From Sinotaia quadrata (Eukaryota; Mollusca; Gastropoda; Architaenioglossa; Viviparidae): 64,000 nt of DNA. Positions 57,551-64,000 of this stretch are shown here, one piece after another (within the stretch, counting starts at the first letter, position 1; every line of letters begins with the position of its first letter). The notes below the pieces were generated by a model. That model saw only the letters and a program-made list of their open reading frames with translations, had not been told where the DNA came from and made no database searches. Both the position numbers and the translations under genes were made by a program. The DNA is taken from positions 1,302,001 to 1,366,000 of the forward strand of contig JALGAQ010000009.1 in the NCBI GenBank assembly GCA_028829895.1. The letters run 5' to 3'.

Positions 57551-60262
57551 TTTCTCAAAGTATGACCCCCAAAAGCTTGGCTTGCAAAGTACATGGGAAT
57601 CGAGCTCACTGAAACTACAATCATTTCACTGGATAACTTGGACTTCCTCGGAGGGAAACGAACCCTTATACAGAAGACCTTGCAAGTCTCTATTTGACTT
57701 TCTCTGTTAATAAACCTTGTTCATGTCTTAATGGTAGACAGCCTCATTTATATTGTAGTTACGATCCTAAACCCCGTAGCTATTATTATCCGAAAGATAG
57801 TTGTGTTGCTAAGTTCTACAGTGCTGAATGAATGTCATGAATAGCGATTCGGATGCGTAACTGCTATATCACGTTGCGGAAGCGAAACCGGCCTGGAGAG
57901 CTGGATCCCACAGCCACTCTAGAGATGATTGTCCACACCATACCTGACGATGCCAGAAAACGGCGGGTAAGGTTTGCGCACGAGAAATCAAGGTTAGGGC
58001 TGATGTCAAATTCATGAGTCTGTGCAAACTTATATAAGTGTCTCAAGTCGGGCAGGGCAGGTTTGATCGGTTTATGCAACCACCAGCCCTAGTAGGGAGA
58101 GAGCAGCCGCGTACAAGGGAGACTCATAAACAGAGTGGATCAGGAACCTTCCCGGTGAGACACTTCCGGACGAAAGGAAAGGAATTGCTGTGCCCGCTCC
58201 GTCAAAGGCCTCATGGATTAGAGACCTGCCAAACATTACTACGAACGACCCTGTCACAACTATGAGCCACTGTTCGACGTTTTGTGTTGTGTTTCATGTC
58301 TCCAAGGCGGTCATAGGTGAGAATTAGGCCCAAAGGATAAGCCATGTCCCGATGACGGGTGCAGAGAGCAACATTATCGCTTGTTGCATTATGTCCGATC
58401 AGAAAAGACTTACCTCAAAGAGGGCATATGTGGATCCACCAGCTCGGGTAACAGTAGCATTGTTTATCTAGGGGTATTCGTATTCGCATTTCGGTACAGG
58501 AAGTCGCTTATCGTGAATGCCCTTCTTGATAACGGATCAGACATCACGCTGATCGATCAGAAGACAGCAAACTCATTGAGATTCAGTGGTATAGAAACGT
58601 CTCTGAACATTTCAACCATTTCAGGTTGTACATAATATACTCTACAAAGTGTAGGTTAAAGGTAAACTCAATCAATGGAGACGGAAGAGTAGACATCCTT
58701 AATGCCTTTAGGGTACCTGAATTGCCGATTGGATGCACGTCCAATCTGAGTATCTATTACGCCCAGATATGGAAACATCTTGAAAACATCAACTCCAGCA
58801 CCCTTTAGACTCGAAAAATTATATTCTCGTCGGATCGGATGCTCCAGTTACCATAGACCCTTAGACTGCCACGCAAGTAAATCGAAGGAGCCATATGCGT
58901 AACAGGATGGGTTGGATCTCGTTAGCCCCAGTAGATCCGCCGAGCGGTTGTGACCGTTTTTGTGAATACCATCCAGTCAGCCTCATTTATTCAACAATAG
59001 TTGATGACTTTGTAGGATTCTGAATTGGAAGATACAGAGGGTTAAGAACGCTGTTGCTCGGTAAAAGACAAATTGCGAAAGCCTCAGTAGCCGATTCGAC
59101 CGAATGAGAAAATGGGCACTAGGTCATAGGTATACCATGGAAGGAAATTCCGACGGATTCATTTGCGAATAAGGCCACCACATGGACTGTTGCGTCCTCT
59201 ACGACGACGATTTAACATAGCCCTTCATACTTAAAGCCTACCAGATATCGATGATGAATGCATCACAAAGGGTTTCGCCATTAGGTTACTACCCGAGCAG
59301 ATGGCTGCCGCCTTCGTACCTCAATGCTACCTGCCACACCTTTGCGTAGTGAACCCCAGAAAACTAGGCAAGGTACGAGTGGTGATAGACTGCACAGTCA
59401 AGGCTGAAGGTAAACCATTAAATATTCGACTCTATCAAAGACCCGATAATACGGTAAGCCTAGTGGGTATGTTGCAGTGATATAGAAGAAATGTTCATGC
59501 AGGTTAACGTCCCGGAGCAATTCTAAGTCCCAATTCTTTGTTATAGTGAGAGAGCAATGACCCGGGTGTCGAGCCGGTTGAGTATCAAGTGATTGCTAAT
59601 TTGTTTAGTGCAACTTCATCACCCTTCTAGGCCAACTATGTCCTTAGGCAAACCATGAAGGATTGGAATGATGACTGCATGCCAGAAGTAATTAATGCAG
59701 TGGAGAAAACGTTTTATGTGTATTAATGCCCTGCTTCGTTTTAAAAGGCTCAAACGGCCTCCCTTTATGTGTCTCACCTGAAGAACACCCTACTGAATGG
59801 AGGTTTTAGACTTTTGAAATTGATGGTGAGTGACTCTCAGGTACTGAAAGATGTACAAATGGAGGATAGAGCATTGTCAATAAATCGAATTGAAACTGAT
59901 AATAGCAAGCCAGAGAAGACCTTGGGTCTAGAAAGAGACACTCGATTCGACTGCTTCTGGGTCTGATTAAATTTTCAAAAAGCATTGAATACAGGAAGAG
60001 GCATTCTATCCAATGTCCTAACACTGTTCGACCCGGTAGTTTTAGTGGCGCCAGTGCTCTTAATAGCTAAATCGTTCCTGCAAATACTGAGCAAACAGTG
60101 CTTTAATTGGGATGGATGGATGGCAACCATAAAGGATCTAGGGATTATGGGGCGTACAATGGTTACAACTTCACGTATTCTGTGACGTCTCCAAAACTGG
60201 GTACAGTGTAGTGGTTTATAACCGATACCACTGTAATGATTGCATAATCTGCTCATTTTTCT
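57551..60262 (+). pseudogene. Decayed BEL/Pao internal region (leader to RNase H)
   Basis: The leader runs to about 57835, then directly the second half of gag (ATLEMIVHTIPDDARK near 57910), so the gag core is deleted. The protease has an intact NALLDNGSDITLID motif near 58516. RT pieces include MPWKEIPTDSFANKAT-type sequence near 59140 and RLLKLMVSDSQVLKDVQMEDRA at 59810. The YVDD box is destroyed (YVY followed by a stop near 59718). STLFDPLGL-type sequence is near 60020 and the RNase H start near 60175 (FCDVSKTGYSVVVYN). It ends abruptly at about 60262 against another LINE. Dozens of lesions show it is older than the 49253 copy. Confidence 0.82.
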
Positions 60263-61240
60263 TCTTGTTCTTTTCATTCCTTGACCTGGACGATCGTATT
60301 GGAGAAATAGAATTTGAGGAGGTTATGACGCTTCTCTAAGTTTCTCTGTCCTCAGCAGTTCGCAACAAATCGAACATACTCATATGCATTCAGTCTTTTA
60401 TGTTATTCATCCAGCTTTTCTTTTGTCTTCCTCGTCTTCGACCCCCATCAACTGTTCCTTGAAGAATACTTTTTGACAGGGTATCACGGCGAGTTGTATG
60501 ACCGAACCATTGTAGTTTTCGCTTCTTAATGGTGACAAGAATTGGTTCGTGATGGTGCACATATCGCTGGACTTGGGTAAGAATATATTCATTCGATCTG
60601 TGTTCCCTCCAAGAAATGCTGAGAAGTTTTCTCAGGCATCGATTTTCGAAGGCCTGTACGTTCTTCTCTGCCTTTGACAACGCAGTCTACGCCTCACAGC
60701 CATAAAGTACCGAGACAACTAGCTTCTACTTCGTTTTGAAACAAATCTTCGAATTCCACAACCTTTGCAGCCTAGCCATCACTGAAGTTGATTGGGCTTA
60801 TCGAATAGAGAATTCATCGTACTGGTGCCGTCCTTGGTGAGTGTTGCTCCCAGATATTTAAAGCGGTCTACCTGCTGTAATGTTTGAACATTGATTGTGA
60901 TATTGGCATTCACGATGCTCCTGATGTTGTCCATTACTTTCGGCTTGCTTGCACTTATTTTCATTCCATATGCGGTGGCTCTGTTGTTCAGGCGATCATT
61001 AAAATCTTGAAGTTCGTTTCCGCCCTCCCCCAACAGGTCGATGTCGTCTGCGAACCGAAGGTTCCAAACAGGTCTTCCGCCGATTGAAACAGAAGTAAGG
61101 TGTTCTTTTAGAGATTCTTGCATTATATTCTCTAGAAATATGTTGAACAGTATACGTGATAAAGGACAGCTTTGTCTAACACCAACATTTGAGCGAAATA
61201 ACTCACATACATGATTATTTAGGAAGACGGCACTAATTGC
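60263..61240 (-). pseudogene. LINE of a second RTE-like lineage, RT fragment
   Basis: Reads right to left. VGVRQSCPLSRILFNIFLEN near 61185-61130 continues into 60779-61123 (GGRPVWNLRFADDIDLLGEGG with the catalytic FADD box, then DRFKYLGATLTKDG). After a frameshift comes 60390-60680 (FENRCLRKLLSISWREH, LQWFGHTTRRDTLSKSILQG and GGRRRGRQKKSWMNNIKD). The C-terminal signature WFGHxxRxDxLxKxILQG and GRRRGRxxxSW is distinct from the RTE family at 17144 and 32985. Endonuclease is missing. The left limit is a junction with BEL RNase H. Confidence 0.85.
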
Positions 61241-61273
61241 TCTATCACAATGCGATTGTTAGTGTTGTGTTGT

Positions 61274-61639
61274 GTTGGCTCCCATCAGTCTCGATATACT
61301 ATGGTGTTTGTCACTCCACTTTGTCTTATTTCGTTTTCTTTTTGTTTATATAATAATATCTTGATATTCCTGTTTCAGTTGGTCTGATATTGGTTCTATT
61401 TCCTTCTTCTTGACAATTTTAAACTTCAATTTCATTTGCATAATAATGTGAATAATAATAATAAGGTTTTTTTTCTGATCATTCATATTTTGTTATTGGC
61501 ATATCTGTCATTATTATCATTATCATTGTTATTATCATTATTTTTATAATAATATTGCTATTGCTACATTATTACTATTTTATCATCTACAATTATTTAT
61601 CTCGTTACGACTTTTTCCATTTAATATTTTCTCTATCAT
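61274..61639 (-). mobile_element. RTE 3' untranslated fragment
   Basis: Plus-strand GGCTCCCATCAGTCTCGATATACTATGGTGTTTGTCAC at 61274 matches the 3' tip of the RTE at 32985. The AT-rich sequence that follows, with TAATAATATCTTGATATTC and GGTCTGATATTGGTTCTATTTCC, matches its 3' untranslated region. No coding part is present. A TAA/TTA-rich stretch runs to about 61600. Confidence 0.75.
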
Positions 61640-61837
61640 TCGATTCTCTGTTTGACCCCCAACCGCTCAAACCCCGTGATTACCCCGAAAATTGTTTCCT
61701 TGTTTTACCGTTCCGTTTTGATTTCCTCTTTGCTGGTTATTAAAACTTATTTTGGTTGGTTAAGAGTGTTCACCTCTGAGTTACTCATCCTTAAGTTTTT
61801 TTTTCTGTTGACAATTCACTTATAGTATTTGTCAGGT
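61640..61837 (+). repeat. Repeat shared with 46630-46840
   Basis: About 200 bp related to the LTR-like segment at 46608, with TGTTGACAATTCACTTATAGTAT against TATTGACAATTCACTTACAGTAT at the right end. The family is uncertain. Confidence 0.55.
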
Positions 61838-62377
61838 TCCTTCTGCCGTTGCAGGTAGGTTCAAACTCGGCGATTTGCGCTCCAGTAAATAGCATTCATG
61901 AACCCAACTCCTCGAGAGACACTTATGTGCAGGCGATTCTGAATCAAATATACAATAAAATAAGTGCATCACAAGCCTCCAAAGTTAGAATATGTTCTAA
62001 AAAGAACGCTCACACAATGGATCACCGATATGGTAAACACAACTGTAAGGAGTTATCAAAGTCATTCGAAAAAGAAGGAACACTTGCTTGATAAACCAGT
62101 ACAACCTTCACGCTGTTATCAAAACTAAGGTCAACATGGTCACAAACAGGGAATGCATGTAGTAAACAAAATCAGGTCAATATGGGGGTTGAGGTGACAA
62201 CAAGGGCACTTGGGAATAGACAGAGGAAATTCCTCTACACCACTCCCCAAATCGGCCAAGATTTCAACTCCCTCCGTCATAGTTCACTGTCTCGTACCGA
62301 ACGCAACTAGCATCCTGTTGTCTTCGCCGACAACCGACCGACAGCTGTGCCCTGCGCTAGTTCACACTGAAATAATA
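61838..62377 (-). mobile_element. BEL/Pao LTR and internal tail, minus strand
   Basis: On the minus strand an internal tail (AGCGCAGGGCACAGCTGTCGG, then GGCCGATTTGGGGAGTGG) runs from the gap to 62240. The LTR starts TGTAGAGGAATTTCC at 62239 and shows CCCATATTGACCTG, TGATAACTC, CAGAATCGCCTGCAC and GGAGCGCAAATCGCCGAGTTTG. It fades near 61838 without the terminal TCTACA. It is the only BEL copy here in minus orientation. Confidence 0.75.
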
Positions 62378-62477
62378 NNNNNNNNNNNNNNNNNNNNNNN
62401 NNNNNNNNNNNNNNNNNNNNNNNNNNNNNNNNNNNNNNNNNNNNNNNNNNNNNNNNNNNNNNNNNNNNNNNNNNNNN
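62378..62477. other. Assembly gap (100 N)
   Basis: A second placeholder gap of exactly 100 bases. It cuts the minus-strand BEL copy, so whether further BEL sequence was lost is unknown. Confidence 0.99.
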
Positions 62478-62860
62478 TACTTTTATTGGTTTAGTATATG
62501 CTCTTTCAAATGTATAACCAATCTCTGTTAACAAAGCTCAAATGCTTTCTGTTTCCGAAGTTTTTGTTATGATATATAGTGCTGTTCCTAATCCTAATTT
62601 CTACTGTCGTAAACCTTTCAAACTTCTTATCATTATAGATGGCCTATGCTTTACCGATCAATAATACTCTTTCTTTTGTCTGAAAATATTGGTGTGGATG
62701 GATCATATTTTCATAATAATAATAATAGGCGGGCCATCCAAAACGGCCAATACTTCCAAGGTCACACAATTGAAATACAATTTACTGGATTATTTGGTTA
62801 CCTGTGCATCATGATTAAATACAACCGTTTGGAATTACTTTTTTCAAAGAATAATTCCAC
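62478..62860. other. Unassigned sequence before the LINE endonuclease
   Basis: Lies upstream of the CR1-like endonuclease. The frame 62646-63095 is open across it, but only its second half has recognisable content. This could be the leader or ORF1 end of that element. A short ATA run lies near 62714. Confidence 0.4.
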
Positions 62861-64000
62861 TATCTCCTTCGATGACATAACCAAAGACCTGATAACGAAA
62901 TTTCGATCTTCACCAAAGCCACTGTTGTTAAGAAAAGGACGTTGTCGCCAAAGAAAGCACTGCGCTGGCTACTTGGTAGCTCTGAAGAAACGAAAAAGTT
63001 TTCAACTGACGATTCCTTCAGTTCTATGTCTCAATGCGAGGTCTTTGCTGAGTAAAATTGACGATCTATGTTCATTGTTGGAATGCGGGGCATGAAAACA
63101 CATCTATTGTAATGGTGCAAGAGTCTTCGCTGAACCCTTTTGTGGACACAAGCTTGGTGAACATCAACAATTTCAACTGTTACAGGTGTGATAGGATGCC
63201 AGATACCAAGAAACGTGGAGGTGGAATAATAACGTACGTACATTTTCTTTGGTGTCACACCACACCATGTCATTTTTTCCCATTCTGATATTAACATCAA
63301 CTGTTTGGTGCTTCAATGCAAACCGAAATTTTTACCCAATTTTACTAATGTTATTGTTGTTAACTTTTACATTACCCCCTCATGTTCACCAGACGATCTA
63401 AGGCGTTCTGTAGACATTTTTGTTGATAATGTTTCCACCAAGTTTGATGATTCACTGATTTTAGTCGTAGGGTGATTTGAACCACGCCGACTTATCTTTT
63501 TTACGTTTATTAAATCTAACTGAGATGGTACGTTGTGCTACTCGTTCTGGATCACAGCTAGATTTCTTCTTTTCTTCTCACCCTGAGTTATTTGCAATGC
63601 ATACACTGTCTCCACTGTCAAGCTCGGATCATTGTATTATTAAGCTCTGCCCGAAAATTTATTCTAAAACTAATCTGCTTTCTTTCAACAAAAGTAGTTA
63701 TCACAAAATTCGGAGACGCAACCAAACTCCAGAAAATATCGAAAAACTTAAGACTGGTTGCCGAATCTGATTTTGATATATTCTACAATTCGGATGTATC
63801 CTTGTATTCCGATGCCTTATCTTCATATCTTCAATTTTGTTCCGACGTTTGATGTCCGGTTGAAAACCATCTACGTCAAACCGGATAGCTTTTCTTCCCC
63901 CTTATCTCAAACAGCTCCGACGGAAAAAGAACGAGCTTTCAAAACGAAAAATATGGCTGTTGTTGGCTCCATGACGAAAATGATAACCTGCGAAATAAAC
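62861..64000 (+). pseudogene. CR1-like LINE endonuclease, runs off the window
   Basis: The endonuclease starts as IPSVLCLNARSLLSKIDDL near 63023. After a frameshift come VQESSLNP near 63116 (the catalytic Glu block), LVNINNFNCYRCDR and RGGGIITYV near 63150-63240. LVVGDF followed by NHADLSFLRLL in 63477-63770 near 63460-63510 is the GDFN block split by a lesion. GSQLDFFFSSHPE and SSSDHCIIKLCP, the SDH catalytic triad end, lie near 63545-63650. RT should follow outside the window. It resembles the 22440 LINE in group, but shared sequence cannot be tested because they cover different parts. Confidence 0.82.

Noticed and set aside
62210..62534. Reading frames running through the second N gap on both strands
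   Set aside because: They exist only because N codons contain no stops. The real sequence on the left is a BEL LTR in the minus orientation.
1..64000. CRISPR arrays, prokaryotic operons, tRNA or rRNA genes
   Set aside because: Repeats are satellites, LTRs and microsatellites of eukaryotic type. No regular short repeat-spacer array, ribosome-binding-site-led operon or RNA gene was recognised.

Overview
The window looks like a transposon-dense, AT-rich stretch of a metazoan genome, most likely a trematode flatworm and plausibly a schistosomatid. This is inferred from the mix of element types: BEL/Pao and CsRn1-clade Ty3/gypsy LTR elements, RTE and CR1-like LINEs, a Penelope-like fragment, a hAT fragment and a ~605-bp satellite. 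A database search is needed to fix the species. I find no convincing single-copy host gene, no tRNA or rRNA gene and no prokaryotic feature. Almost every recognisable reading frame belongs to a transposable element, and most are broken.

Layout. Bases 1-15924 hold a long direct duplication (1-3355 and 12580-15924) plus a diverged partial third copy at about 11190-12110. Between them lie a decayed RTE (3395-4710), a pair of ~380-bp direct repeats, and one arm (7342-9187) of a long inverted repeat. Bases 15925-22385 are a satellite array of ~605-bp units interrupted by a 5'-truncated RTE. A CR1-like LINE tail ending in (ATT)n, an inverted satellite block, an RTE 3' tip, a Penelope-like scrap and the second inverted-repeat arm (25576-27422) follow, up to a 100-N gap.

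After the gap come a hAT transposase remnant with its right terminal inverted repeat, a minus-strand CR1-like LINE (29405-31870), a BEL LTR and gag scrap, and a near full-length minus-strand RTE (32985-~37400). Bases 37667-43883 are a gypsy array: a 5'-truncated integrase-LTR copy fused to an LTR-gag-pol-LTR copy, with satellite on both sides.

From 44866 onward the window is mostly BEL/Pao. There are several decayed copies and one structurally complete element (49253-55756) with 437-bp LTRs and a CATAT target duplication. It sits beside a degenerate TTAGGG-like tract (48605-49070). An unrecognised reading frame (55800-56300), older BEL copies, a second RTE lineage, a minus-strand BEL LTR, a second 100-N gap and the endonuclease end of a CR1-like LINE complete the window.

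The elements do not form a pathway. They record successive, often nested insertions into satellite and older transposons, followed by local duplication and inversion.
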